Origin: an uncultured Blautia sp.
Lineage (GTDB): Bacteria; Bacillota; Clostridia; Lachnospirales; Lachnospiraceae
Assembly: GCA_945872375.1 (NCBI GenBank)
Contig: CAMBYR010000008.1
Coordinates: forward strand, 1-20,173
Direction: 5' to 3'
DNA: 20,173 nt
Positions 6,729-14,518 of the stretch are shown here, piece by piece (position 1 is the stretch's first letter; each line of letters starts with the position of its first letter). The notes beneath the pieces were generated by a model. The model ran no database searches. It was not told the DNA's origin and worked only from the letters and a program-made list of their open reading frames with translations. Made by a program: the position numbers and the translations under genes.

Positions 6729-8736
6729 AGTCTTTCCCCTCCTGCTCAATTTTCCATAGAATAATTTCCCATGGCTGCATCCGCACACACCTTTGTTTTT
6801 CAAAAAGCATTCCCGTTTCCTCCGGCAGTGCCCGGATTTTCCGGTGTCCTGAAAAGAAGATATCTGCCGTCCTCTCCTGTTCTGAAGGATTTACAAGGAA
6901 AAGAATCTGATCACCGGTATCCTGTCGCTCATGAACTGCCAATTCCACCACCGGATCACTGCATTCATATTCCCTTTCCGGCAGAACAATTTTCTCCTTT
7001 TCACAAAACTTCCGCAGATCTCCGGGATCCTTCAAAAGCCTGATCCGTCCTTCTCCATCCATATTTTTCAATGGATTCCCTGCTCTGTCCGATATTGGAT
7101 ACACCGGCCCGACCACCATGTTTTTTCCGGGAAGCGCAGCAAAATTCACATATTTTTTCCATACCTCCGGCTGCATCCAGTCATAGGAAGAAGCAAAGAT
7201 CAAATCATATTTTTTAAGTACAGAGAGGTCTGCCAGACTGTCTGTAATATCGTATTCCTGATGGCATGCATCCAGGGCATCCATCACCTTAAGAATCCAG
7301 TTTTCCTTTCCGTAATGCGCATGGGTATCTACCATCTTATCCGGCATCTTTTCCGGATGAAACAGCTTCTCCGGAATATCCGTTCCTTTGATAAAACAGT
7401 TAGAGGAAAAAGTATTTCTGTCGCGCAGGGATAAGAGTGCTTTCAGACGCCCCATATCATAATTCTTTACAATCAGGATCGAAGGTTTTCTCTGAAACCG
7501 ATAAATCTCCTCCTTTTTCAGCATATTCATAAGACTCCGGAACATGAAAAACCATGCAGGCCGCATAGATCCGTCATTTCTCAAAGGACACCCTGTCCAC
7601 CGGTTTCTGTCTGCAAGCATGTAAAAATTTACAGCCTTCATACCGTTTGCAAACGCATACAAATAGCCGAATAATTCCTCGCCTGGGCTTAAAAGCAAAC
7701 CTCTGTCAAACCATGAGCCGGAACCGAATTCCGGTACAAATGGAAGCCTGCTGCTGCCGGAAAGATAGCGAATTCGCTCCTTCAGCATGGAGGTATCTCC
7801 AGGATCCGGATAGGCATCCATTCCGGCAACATCCAGTCCGGGAAGCTGTTCATCCAGATAAACAGAAATCGGCGTATATTCCTGATATGCACAATTATGA
7901 AAAACAGGAATCGGAAGTTTCAGCTCCTCAAGAATGGTCAGCATCCTTTTCAGGCTGTCCCGAATCTGATATTCTTTATATTCTGTCCAGTCAAAATACG
8001 GCTCCAGTCTTTCCTCCCCTTCCTGATAACAGGAAGGAAGAACCACCTGTGAAAAGTTTTCATAGGAAGTGCCATATGCCTGATTCAGTCTTTGAATCTG
8101 TTCATATTTTTCTTCCAGCATCTGGTGGAACAACTCTGCAGATGCTGCGGAATAATCCAACACGTAAGGATGATCCCGGAAGAAATTGCAGGTTTCATTG
8201 TCTGCCTGAATCAGCACGATTCCACCATCCGGATAACAATGCCGCCTTAAAATAGGCCCAAGGGCTCCAAAATAATGCCTGGTCTCCTCATAGAACTCCG
8301 GAGATGCATAGGAAGGAACAGGGAATTGTTTTGTCACATAAGGATACACAACCGGTGTCCCTTCAGGACTTTTTGCCTGAATCTCTTCCCGTTCCAGAAG
8401 CCAGTCCGGATAACCGAACAGCGTCATTTCCGCATTAATATGAGGACCTGGACGCACGATCACATACAGTCCTTTTTCCTCGCAGAGATACAGGAACTTC
8501 TCCAGGTCGTTCCGTGGATTCTTTTCTCCAAAATCGAATTCTCCACGAACAGGCTCATGGATTCTCCAGGGAATATACGTCTCCACAATGGAAAATCCCA
8601 TATTTTTTACGCCGTCCAGAACACGGCTCCAATGCTCCGGCTCCATACGCCAGTAATGAACGGAACCACTGTACAGCGGATATTCTTTTTTCCCTATCTT
8701 CAGTCCGTTTTCCGTAAAAATAACATTTTTTTTCAT
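6721..8736 (-). CDS. Glycoside hydrolase family 35-like beta-galactosidase, cytoplasmic
   Basis: This 671-residue enzyme probably hydrolyses terminal beta-galactosides delivered by the upstream importer. The GH35 N-terminal block is clear: SGSVHYWRMEPEHW (23-36), VETYIPWRIHEPVRGEFDF (51-69) and RPGPHINAE (95-103), with W112 in YPDWLL. The clan GH-A acid/base is expected at E181 in LIQADNET (family consensus is close to QIENEYG), and the nucleophile at E336 in FVPEFGSGSWFDRG. The barrel is followed by about 300 residues of accessory beta domains ending in PWEIILWKIE. There is no signal peptide, so it acts inside the cell. Several active-site neighbours deviate from textbook GH35, so substrate may not be simple lactose. 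It starts 4 bases after the permease stop, with AAAGGAT as ribosome site. Confidence 0.88.
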   Translation of the reverse strand: MKKNVIFTENGLKIGKKEYPLYSGSVHYWRMEPEHWSRVLDGVKNMGFSIVETYIPWRIHEPVRGEFDFGEKNPRNDLEKFLYLCEEKGLYVIVRPGPHINAEMTLFGYPDWLLEREEIQAKSPEGTPVVYPYVTKQFPVPSYASPEFYEETRHYFGALGPILRRHCYPDGGIVLIQADNETCNFFRDHPYVLDYSAASAELFHQMLEEKYEQIQRLNQAYGTSYENFSQVVLPSCYQEGEERLEPYFDWTEYKEYQIRDSLKRMLTILEELKLPIPVFHNCAYQEYTPISVYLDEQLPGLDVAGMDAYPDPGDTSMLKERIRYLSGSSRLPFVPEFGSGSWFDRGLLLSPGEELFGYLYAFANGMKAVNFYMLADRNRWTGCPLRNDGSMRPAWFFMFRSLMNMLKKEEIYRFQRKPSILIVKNYDMGRLKALLSLRDRNTFSSNCFIKGTDIPEKLFHPEKMPDKMVDTHAHYGKENWILKVMDALDACHQEYDITDSLADLSVLKKYDLIFASSYDWMQPEVWKKYVNFAALPGKNMVVGPVYPISDRAGNPLKNMDGEGRIRLLKDPGDLRKFCEKEKIVLPEREYECSDPVVELAVHERQDTGDQILFLVNPSEQERTADIFFSGHRKIRALPEETGMLFEKQRCVRMQPWEIILWKIEQEGKDYA

Positions 8737-8740
8737 CGTT

Positions 8741-9580
8741 TCATCCTTTCACTGCCCCTGCCGTCATACCTGCAATTACCTGCTTCTGAAACAGCAGATA
8801 CATGATAACAACCGGAATAATGGAAATCACAAACCCTGCACAAAGCAGTCCGTACCGGGTAGCATAGGAACCTTTCAGAGCTGAAATTGCCAGCGATAAT
8901 GTTTTCTTATGCGGAGAAGAAATCAGTACCAGTCCCAGCAGAAGATCATTCCAGCAGTTCAGAAATGCAAGGGTGGCAACCGTTGCAATGCCCGGTTTTG
9001 CAATCGGAAAAATGATCCGGAAAAATATCTGGGAACGGGAACAGCCATCGATGGTTGCCGCCTCATCCATCTCTCTGGGAATCCCTTCAAAAAAACCATT
9101 CATGATAAACATGCTGAAGGAAATATTAGTTGCCGTATACATCAGCACCAGTGCGAACAGATTGTCCGTCAGGCCCATTCTTTTAAAAATCAGCACCGAC
9201 GGAATCAGCAGCGCATGAATCGGTATCATAATTCCGAGAGAAAAATAAATCGAAAGGAACCCGTTTTTCCAGACTCTTGTAAGAATATAGCTGCCCATGG
9301 ACGTGATCATGATCAGAATCACCAGCGTCACCAGACAGACAAACATACTGTTGAGAAAATTTCTCCCCACATCTGCGCCTTCCCACACTTCCCGGTAGTT
9401 TTCGATAAGCAGCTCCTTCGGCAGGCCGAAGGGATCTCCAAAAATACTGTTATTATCCTTAAAAGAAGAAATCAGAACCCAAATGAATGGGTAAAGGGAG
9501 ATCACTGCCATAATCGTCAGGAACAGATATTTCACGATTGTAAAAAGCTGATATTTCCATGATTTATGTAAGAATTTCAA
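8741..9580 (-). CDS. Carbohydrate ABC transporter permease (MalG/AraQ family)
   Basis: This 279-residue inner-membrane permease has six predicted helices: TM1 at about 14-35, then FLNSMFVCLVTLVILIMITS and further segments to the C-terminus. The ATPase-contacting EAA loop is DEAATIDGCSRSQIFFRIIF, followed by PIAKPG. The C-terminus KQVIAGMTAGAVKG is typical of the CUT1 family. The start codon is TTG, chosen because AGGAGGG lies 6 bases upstream and no ATG with a ribosome site is close. The gene follows the MalF-like permease by 14 bases and precedes the GH35 gene by 4, so the three are co-translated. It pairs with the MalF-like subunit; its ATPase is not encoded here. Confidence 0.93.
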   Translation of the reverse strand: MKFLHKSWKYQLFTIVKYLFLTIMAVISLYPFIWVLISSFKDNNSIFGDPFGLPKELLIENYREVWEGADVGRNFLNSMFVCLVTLVILIMITSMGSYILTRVWKNGFLSIYFSLGIMIPIHALLIPSVLIFKRMGLTDNLFALVLMYTATNISFSMFIMNGFFEGIPREMDEAATIDGCSRSQIFFRIIFPIAKPGIATVATLAFLNCWNDLLLGLVLISSPHKKTLSLAISALKGSYATRYGLLCAGFVISIIPVVIMYLLFQKQVIAGMTAGAVKG

Positions 9581-9586
9581 AAGTAT

Positions 9587-9593
9587 CCCTCCT
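9587..9593 (-). promoter_or_regulatory. Ribosome binding site that fixes a TTG start
   Basis: AGGAGGG on the minus strand is separated by ATACTT from TTG at 9578-9580, the first codon of the MalG-like permease. The near-perfect site compensates for the non-ATG start. Confidence 0.75.
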
Positions 9594-9594
9594 G

Positions 9595-10467
9595 TCAGTC
9601 CCTGGTAAGCGCTGCAAGCTTGTTAAATAAAACGGTAATCACCAGAGATAATGCAACAATGGTCATTGTGATCGCACTGCCTGTTCCGAAGTCAGAATTC
9701 ACAAACGCTGTCTTATACATATAGACACCCAGGTAAGCCGAACGTACACCGGGGCCTCCTCCCGTCATAATCCAGGAATGTTCAAAGGCTTTCAGAGAAC
9801 CGGTCACACAAAGCACAATACAGATATTTGTAAAATTCACAATTTCCGGAAGAACCACATGAAAGAAAATCTGAGTTCTGCTGGCGCCATCAATTTCTGC
9901 GCTTTCCACCAGTTCCCCCGGAATGGACTGCAGTGCCCCCAGAAAAATCGTCACATAAAGGCCGATATACTGCCATACCTGAGGAGCCATCACTGCATAC
10001 AAAAGCGTACGGATATTAGACAGCCAATTGGTCTGAAATGCTCCCAGCCCAATCATCTCCAATAGTCTGTTGAACACCCCGATCTCACTGTTATAAAACA
10101 GGGAAAACATCAGAGAAATAGCAACCGGTGCAATGACAACCGGCAGAAAAAAGACGGTTCTGTAGATTTTCATCCCCCTCGTTTTCATATACAAAAGATA
10201 GGCCAGCAAAAGCCCCATGGGAATCTGGATTAATAGAGAAATGACCACCAGTTTAATGGTATTCTGAAAGGTGATCCAGTAATCACTGTTGGAAAAAATG
10301 TCACGGAAATTATCAAGTCCTACGAATATTTTTTCGGTAATTCCGTTCCATTCCGTAAGGCTGTAATATCCCGTCTGTACCAGGGGAATAAACAAAAACA
10401 ACGTATAAATCAGAAATACCGGCAGCAGAAACCCGATACAAACAGGTGCCTTTCTGTATTTTTTCAT
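9595..10467 (-). CDS. Carbohydrate ABC transporter permease (MalF/UgpA family)
   Basis: This 290-residue permease has six predicted helices, beginning with a short basic N-terminus (MKKYRKAP) and TM1 at about 9-30. The periplasmic-side block YYSLTEWNGITEKIFVGLDN is typical of CUT1 MalF-like subunits of Firmicutes. The EAA loop reads VESAEIDGASRTQIFFHVVL, followed by PE. The ATG at 10467 was chosen over an in-frame ATG at 10539 because AGAGGAGAGG directly precedes it and the upstream extension would run across an intercistronic hairpin. It forms the heterodimeric membrane channel with the next gene and receives sugar from the binding protein encoded upstream. Confidence 0.93.
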   Translation of the reverse strand: MKKYRKAPVCIGFLLPVFLIYTLFLFIPLVQTGYYSLTEWNGITEKIFVGLDNFRDIFSNSDYWITFQNTIKLVVISLLIQIPMGLLLAYLLYMKTRGMKIYRTVFFLPVVIAPVAISLMFSLFYNSEIGVFNRLLEMIGLGAFQTNWLSNIRTLLYAVMAPQVWQYIGLYVTIFLGALQSIPGELVESAEIDGASRTQIFFHVVLPEIVNFTNICIVLCVTGSLKAFEHSWIMTGGGPGVRSAYLGVYMYKTAFVNSDFGTGSAITMTIVALSLVITVLFNKLAALTRD

Positions 10468-10482
10468 AGCCTCTCCTCTCTG

Positions 10483-10526
10483 AAAAAGGGACTGCTCCGA
10501 ATAGTTCTCCGGCAGCAATCCCCTTT
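10483..10526 (-). terminator. Intercistronic stem-loop between binding protein and permease genes
   Basis: On the minus strand AAAGGGG pairs with the TCCCTTT arm, and GC..CCG/CGG.GC extends the stem around a loop, followed by TTTTT (10483-10487). This is a leaky-terminator or RNA-stabilising structure often found after binding-protein genes, where it keeps binding protein in excess over permease. The rest of the 126-base gap shows nothing else I recognise. Confidence 0.6.
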
Positions 10527-10593
10527 GCTCATGTATCATTTTTTAACTTATACCTGCTCCCCGACAAAGGGAATCTGTTTTCTGTCTGCCAGC

Positions 10594-11892
10594 TTATTTA
10601 TCCAGTACAGCCTGTACCTTATCTACAAATTCTTCAGCAGAAATCGCTTTGATAAACAGCTCATCCAGGCTGGAATCCATCATGGAAATCGCATCTGCAC
10701 TTGGCATAGTGGTATAATGTACCTGTACCAGATTTTTATCTGCCGTGTAATCCAGCGTCTTTTGCATGATCAGTTTCTGAGCTTCTTTATTCACCTCTAC
10801 CTTCTTACAGGGGATCATACCGCTTTCGGTAAGAGATTCTGTCAGTTCATCGGAAGCAAGCATATCACATACCTGAACCAGTGCATCATGTTTTTCCGGA
10901 TCTTCATAGGCAGCCTTGTTGATCATGAATCCATATACGGTAAATCCTGTCTGAATTGTTGCAGGATCAACAGTCGCATCCGGCATCTGCGGCAGCGGAA
11001 TAATGTCACTGCATTCCTGGATATCATCCGGAATCGCTTCATACATCCACGGATAAGTATAGGTCATGGCTGCTTTTCTGTCGGTATAAAGCTGAAGGCT
11101 TGCAGACCATCCGCCGTTTGCCATGGTGTCTTCCGGGAATAGTTTGTTGTCGATCATGTCAAGAAGAGTTTCTGCTACCTTAACGGCATTGTCTGTCTTA
11201 AATGCACCTCCGGATGCCAGGGCTGCAATCTCCTCTGCAGCACCGTCATACTGATTATACAGCTCACTGAACAGGAATTCGGAAGGAGTTCCGCCATTGC
11301 TTCCTACTGCCATGGGGATAATTCCATTTTCATTCAGAACCTTTCCTACCTCCAGAAGTTCTTCATAAGTAGTTGGATATTCCAGTCCATATTCCTCAAA
11401 GATTTCTTTGTTTGCCAGCAGAACACCTCTGGTGGATTCAATGGGAATACCATAGGCATTTCCATCTCCTGCGATATAATAATCGAAGGCTCCTTCGTCA
11501 AAATCCTCCCGTTTTACCTGGTCCGTGTCAGCAAAATAATCGTCCACGTTCAAAAGAAGACCGGCATCCACCATATCTTTCATCATTCCGCCACCCCAGT
11601 AGGTAAACACATCAGGAAGATCTCCGGAAGCTGTCTGAGTCTTAATCTTTGTCTTGTAATCTTCCGTACTATAGGTCTGAAGTGTGATATCCATGGTATC
11701 CGCATGTTCTTCCTGGAATTTCTGGAAAACGGGATAGAAATAATCATATTTGGAGTCGCCTTCGCCCCAGTTTGTTGCTACCACAATGGATACCTTATCT
11801 TCCGCACGAACTTCCTCGCCGCCGGTTACTGCCAGACCTCCTGCACAAAGAATTGCAGCCATTCCCAATGATAACCATCTTTTTTCTTTCAT
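10594..11892 (-). CDS. Extracellular sugar-binding protein of ABC transporter (UgpB/COG1653 family)
   Basis: This 432-residue secreted binding protein captures the sugar for the two permeases downstream. It has a basic start (MKEKRW), a hydrophobic core and a likely type I signal-peptidase site after EEVRA. The family pattern VSIVVATNWGEG, then FQKFQEEH...ITLQTY and SGDLPDVFTYWGG is typical of SBP_bac_1/8 proteins, and AMTYTYPWMYEAIP is the usual ligand-cleft segment. Unlike most Firmicute binding proteins there is no lipobox: the signal-peptide Cys is preceded by AIL rather than a small residue. The ATG at 11892 was chosen because AAAGGAGGT lies at ideal spacing; an ATG 15 codons upstream lacks one. 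It is the first gene of the operon. Confidence 0.92.
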   Translation of the reverse strand: MKEKRWLSLGMAAILCAGGLAVTGGEEVRAEDKVSIVVATNWGEGDSKYDYFYPVFQKFQEEHADTMDITLQTYSTEDYKTKIKTQTASGDLPDVFTYWGGGMMKDMVDAGLLLNVDDYFADTDQVKREDFDEGAFDYYIAGDGNAYGIPIESTRGVLLANKEIFEEYGLEYPTTYEELLEVGKVLNENGIIPMAVGSNGGTPSEFLFSELYNQYDGAAEEIAALASGGAFKTDNAVKVAETLLDMIDNKLFPEDTMANGGWSASLQLYTDRKAAMTYTYPWMYEAIPDDIQECSDIIPLPQMPDATVDPATIQTGFTVYGFMINKAAYEDPEKHDALVQVCDMLASDELTESLTESGMIPCKKVEVNKEAQKLIMQKTLDYTADKNLVQVHYTTMPSADAISMMDSSLDELFIKAISAEEFVDKVQAVLDK

Positions 11893-11987
11893 TTTTTTAC
11901 CTCCTTTGTAATTGTTCCGTTTCGTTTTCATGTCCATATTATTGCAGAAAACCCCATTTTTTGAAATATCAATAAATTACCGGAAAT

Positions 11988-12016
11988 GTTATAAAATCTT
12001 ACACTGTAACTGTTCA
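11988..12016 (-). promoter_or_regulatory. Likely activator-dependent promoter of the sugar-transport operon
   Basis: On the minus strand there is a weak -35 TGAACA (complement of 12011-12016), a 17-base spacer, and -10 TATAAC (complement of 11988-11993). The -35 lies inside one of the repeated GTAACT sites, as in class II AraC-type activation. A second possible extended -10, TGCAATAAT (complement of 11938-11946), lies nearer the gene with a poor -35. Which one is used cannot be settled from sequence. Confidence 0.5.
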
Positions 12017-12049
12017 GTACCTTCAAAGTTACCCTTCCTGAATAGTTAC
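12006..12049. promoter_or_regulatory. Three-site operator candidate (GTAACTRTTCAG repeats)
   Basis: GTAACTGTTCAG occurs at 12006-12017 on the plus strand. GTAACTATTCAG (complement of 12038-12049) is an 11 of 12 match in inverted orientation, and a weaker copy GTAACTTTGAAG (complement of 12021-12032) lies between, 17 bp from the distal site. They overlap and precede the weak -35 of the sugar operon, so the YesN-like regulator encoded at the operon end is the natural candidate ligand. Confidence 0.6.
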
Positions 12050-12090
12050 CTTACACTCATTTTTTCCTATGTCTTTCATTCCATAAATTC

Positions 12091-12123
12091 AAAAAGAAAT
12101 CCCTGAAAAAATTCCAGGGATTT
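12091..12123 (-). terminator. Rho-independent terminator of the YARHG protein gene
   Basis: On the minus strand AAATCCCTG (extendable by GAA) pairs with CAGGGATTT around a T-rich loop, followed after one C by TTTTT (12091-12095). It lies about 60 bases after the YARHG stop codon and separates that gene from the sugar operon. Confidence 0.85.
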
Positions 12124-12183
12124 CCATATCGTTTTTCACGTATTTACGATGCGTTCTCACGAACCGTGTTTTTCCACACAACA

Positions 12184-13209
12184 TCAGTAGTTCCGGGTCT
12201 TCTCGTAATTTCCGTTAATGCTCTTGGAATTTCCTACTGTGATATAGTTTTCCTGCACATTCAGTGTAATTCCATTGACACCTTTTCCTGAAAGCTTATA
12301 GTTATTGCCGCTGACCTTCAGAAGATTTCCGCTGAGAGTTCCGGTACCGCCGCTGTTGTAATTTACCGTGAATTTCACCGTTCCACAGTCTGTTCCGCTG
12401 GCTGCTCCCAGAGTATTTTTATCAGAGTACAGGCGAATCTCCATGATCACTTCTTTTCCTTCCGGATAGAGGCGGTATTCTCCGCTGAAATTATAATACT
12501 CCAATGTCGTGGAGGATCCGGATGAACCGGAGGAAGATGTTGTACTTCCGCCGTCTCTGATTGCAATGAGTTTATTTAAATTGGCCGTTTCATACTCATT
12601 AAAAATACTTTCATTGAAAGCGGAAGGCTCAATATATCCATAATACCAGGACTGAGAATTGAAGTAGTCCCGGTATTCCTGCATATCAAATTTTCTGCCT
12701 CTGCGGGCATAGATCTCGTTGATAGCAAGCTGCAGATCCTCTGCGGAAAGAGAGGCCGCTTCGGTATCTGAAATATATCTCAGGTCGCTTCCCGGAAGAA
12801 TATAATGGATTTCTCTTCGAAGCGTTTCAATATTGTTCTCTTCAATTTCATTGAATACATTTACATCGAAATCCTCTGCCGCAACCGTTCCGAAATACCA
12901 GGATTTTTCATTAAAGTAATCCTGCACCTGACTGATCTCGAACATTCTTCCGTAGCGGGCATAGATCTCATTAATTGCCATCTGTCTTTCACTGTCTGAA
13001 AGACTTGCCGCTTCCCGGGCTGAAATCTCTTCGATGGAGGAATTTGGAAGGATATAATAGTTTGGAGAACGATCCAATCCCTCCACAAGAACATTTCCAT
13101 CTGTGATTGCGGCCTGCACCGACGCCGGCTGAATTGCACCGGCCGGAATCCCTCCAATCACCAACATTGCCGCAGCACATGCGGCAGCTGCCATTTTTCT
13201 TTTTAACAT
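12184..13209 (-). CDS. Secreted protein with two tandem YARHG domains
   Basis: This 341-residue protein starts with a signal peptide (MLKRKMAAAACAAAMLVIGG, likely cleaved near residue 33). Two copies of an approximately 85-residue unit follow at about 50-134 and 136-217. Each reads YILP...EAASLS...AINEIYAR-[YR]-GR-[MK]-F...DYFN..SWY.G...F...FNE, the signature of the YARHG domain, an extracellular domain of unknown function. A Ser/Gly linker (221-234) leads to a C-terminal domain of about 100 residues rich in beta-strand and Gly/Asn. No anchor motif is seen, so it is secreted or loosely wall-associated. Start supported by GGGAGG. Divergent from the TrpX-like operon and closed by its own terminator. 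Confidence 0.88.
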   Translation of the reverse strand: MLKRKMAAAACAAAMLVIGGIPAGAIQPASVQAAITDGNVLVEGLDRSPNYYILPNSSIEEISAREAASLSDSERQMAINEIYARYGRMFEISQVQDYFNEKSWYFGTVAAEDFDVNVFNEIEENNIETLRREIHYILPGSDLRYISDTEAASLSAEDLQLAINEIYARRGRKFDMQEYRDYFNSQSWYYGYIEPSAFNESIFNEYETANLNKLIAIRDGGSTTSSSGSSGSSTTLEYYNFSGEYRLYPEGKEVIMEIRLYSDKNTLGAASGTDCGTVKFTVNYNSGGTGTLSGNLLKVSGNNYKLSGKGVNGITLNVQENYITVGNSKSINGNYEKTRNY

Positions 13210-13262
13210 AACTGCCTCCCTTCCGATGCCGTCCTGACATCCTTTTTCTCCTGTATGTCTGA

Positions 13263-13296
13263 ATTATACCACGTTTTGTTCATATATCCTATTATA
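13263..13296 (-). promoter_or_regulatory. Promoter region for the YARHG protein gene
   Basis: On the minus strand an extended -10, TGGTATAAT, has its TATAAT at the complement of 13263-13268, giving a leader of roughly 47 nt. No good -35 is seen 17 bases upstream. A second TATAAT (complement of 13291-13296) lies 28 bases further up and could be an alternative. Confidence 0.5.
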
Positions 13297-13366
13297 CATT
13301 TTCTTTTTTTTCTATTGTATTCACAATTTTCCACAAGTCTCCCCCCAAAAAATAAACATTTTACTG

Positions 13367-13395
13367 TTGACTTTTTCGCTTTAAAGCGTTATATT
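13367..13395 (+). promoter_or_regulatory. Sigma-A-type promoter of the TrpX-like ABC operon with palindrome in spacer
   Basis: TTGACT (13367-13372), a 17-base spacer and TATATT (13390-13395) make a strong promoter. The spacer holds a perfect 12-bp palindrome, CGCTTTAAAGCG (13377-13388), a likely repressor operator. The leader is only about 30 nt, too short for a T-box or riboswitch. Confidence 0.75.
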
Positions 13396-13431
13396 TGTTT
13401 TCAGATTAAAAGTCATCAGGAGGAAATTCAC

Positions 13432-14403
13432 ATGAAAAAACAGATTTTAGCAACCGTTCTTTCTACAGCAATGGTAGCCGGACTTTGTGTTGTACCGGTA
13501 TCTGCAGAAGAAAAAGAGGTTTATACCGTTGGCATCTGCCAGCTTGTTCAGCATGAAGCACTGGATGCAGCTACACAGGGATTTATCGATGCACTCACCG
13601 AAGCAATGGGCGATCAGGTAGAGATTCTGGAAGTTCAGAATGCTCAGGGCGATTCCAACACCTGCTCTACTATCGTAAATGACTTCGTTTCCAAAGACGT
13701 AGATCTGATTCTGGCAAACGCTACACCGGCTCTTCAGGCTGCTGCAGCCATCACCGGTGATATCCCGATCCTTGGCACCTCCGTTACAGAATACGGCGTT
13801 GCTCTTGGAATCGACGATTTCGACGGCACAGTAGGAACCAATATTTCCGGTACCTCCGACCTTGCTCCGCTGGATCAGCAGGCAGCAATGCTTAACGAGC
13901 TGTTCCCGGATGCCGTAAATGTAGGACTTCTCTACTGCTCCGCAGAAGCAAACTCCCAGTATCAGGTTGACACTGTTCAGGCTGCTCTGGAAGAGCTTGG
14001 CTATACCTGCAAACAGTACGCATTCTCCGATTCCAACGACCTGTCTTCCGTAACGACCACCGCTGCTGACGAAAGCGATGTGATCTATGTACCGACAGAC
14101 AATACCGTTGCATCCAACACAGAGATCATCAACAACATCTGCCTTCCGGCTGAAGTTCCGGTAATCGCAGGAGAAGAAGGTATCTGCGCAGGCTGTGGTG
14201 TTGCAACACTTTCCATCAGCTACTATGACCTCGGCGTTGCAACCGGAAAAATGGCTGCACGTATCCTTGCAGACGGCGAAGACATTTCCGCAATGCCGAT
14301 CGAATACGCACCGGAATTCACAAAGAAATACAATGCCGACAACTGTGAAACACTTGGCGTTGAAATTCCGGATGATTATGTAGCAATCGCCGCAGAAGAA
14401 TAA
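13432..14403 (+). CDS. ABC transporter substrate-binding protein, ABC_sub_bind (TrpX-like) family
   Basis: This 323-residue secreted binding protein belongs to the PF04392-type family by its order of motifs: YTVGICQLVQHEALDAATQG (30-49), then EILEVQNAQGD, DLILANATPALQAAA, IPILGTSVTEYG and VIYVPTDNTVASN. The signal peptide ends near VPVSA, residue 25. As in the other binding protein here, the signal Cys is preceded by AGL and no lipobox is evident. The start follows a perfect AGGAGG at 13418-13423. Streptococcal relatives are linked to tryptophan, but many others are uncharacterised, so the ligand (amino acid or other small molecule) is open. It is the first gene of a three-gene operon with its permease and ATPase, and the highly uniform codon choice suggests strong expression. 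Confidence 0.9.
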   Translation: MKKQILATVLSTAMVAGLCVVPVSAEEKEVYTVGICQLVQHEALDAATQGFIDALTEAMGDQVEILEVQNAQGDSNTCSTIVNDFVSKDVDLILANATPALQAAAAITGDIPILGTSVTEYGVALGIDDFDGTVGTNISGTSDLAPLDQQAAMLNELFPDAVNVGLLYCSAEANSQYQVDTVQAALEELGYTCKQYAFSDSNDLSSVTTTAADESDVIYVPTDNTVASNTEIINNICLPAEVPVIAGEEGICAGCGVATLSISYYDLGVATGKMAARILADGEDISAMPIEYAPEFTKKYNADNCETLGVEIPDDYVAIAAEE

Positions 14404-14455
14404 TCTATTTGTTACCGTTCACAGGTAACATCAATTTTCAATTATAATACGGACA

Positions 14456-14497
14456 CGGACAGCGAGAGGGTTCACGCCTTCCCGCTGTCCGCGTTTT
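14456..14497 (+). terminator. Intercistronic stem-loop after the TrpX-like gene
   Basis: CGGACAGCG (14456-14464) pairs perfectly with CGCTGTCCG (14483-14491), and the stem continues inward past an A/C mismatch to a 6-base loop. TTTT follows at 14494-14497. It probably acts as a partial terminator or 3' stabiliser keeping binding protein above permease levels. A smaller hairpin GTTACC/GGTAAC (14411-14428) and an isolated TATAAT (14443-14448) lie just upstream. Confidence 0.65.
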
Positions 14498-14518
14498 CGC
14501 AGGAAGGAGAAACTACGT

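Noticed and set aside
11916..11931. CcpA cre-like sequence ATGAAAACGAAACGGA in the sugar-operon leader
   Set aside because: The left half fits the cre consensus but the right half (expected WWWCA) does not, so it is too weak to call.
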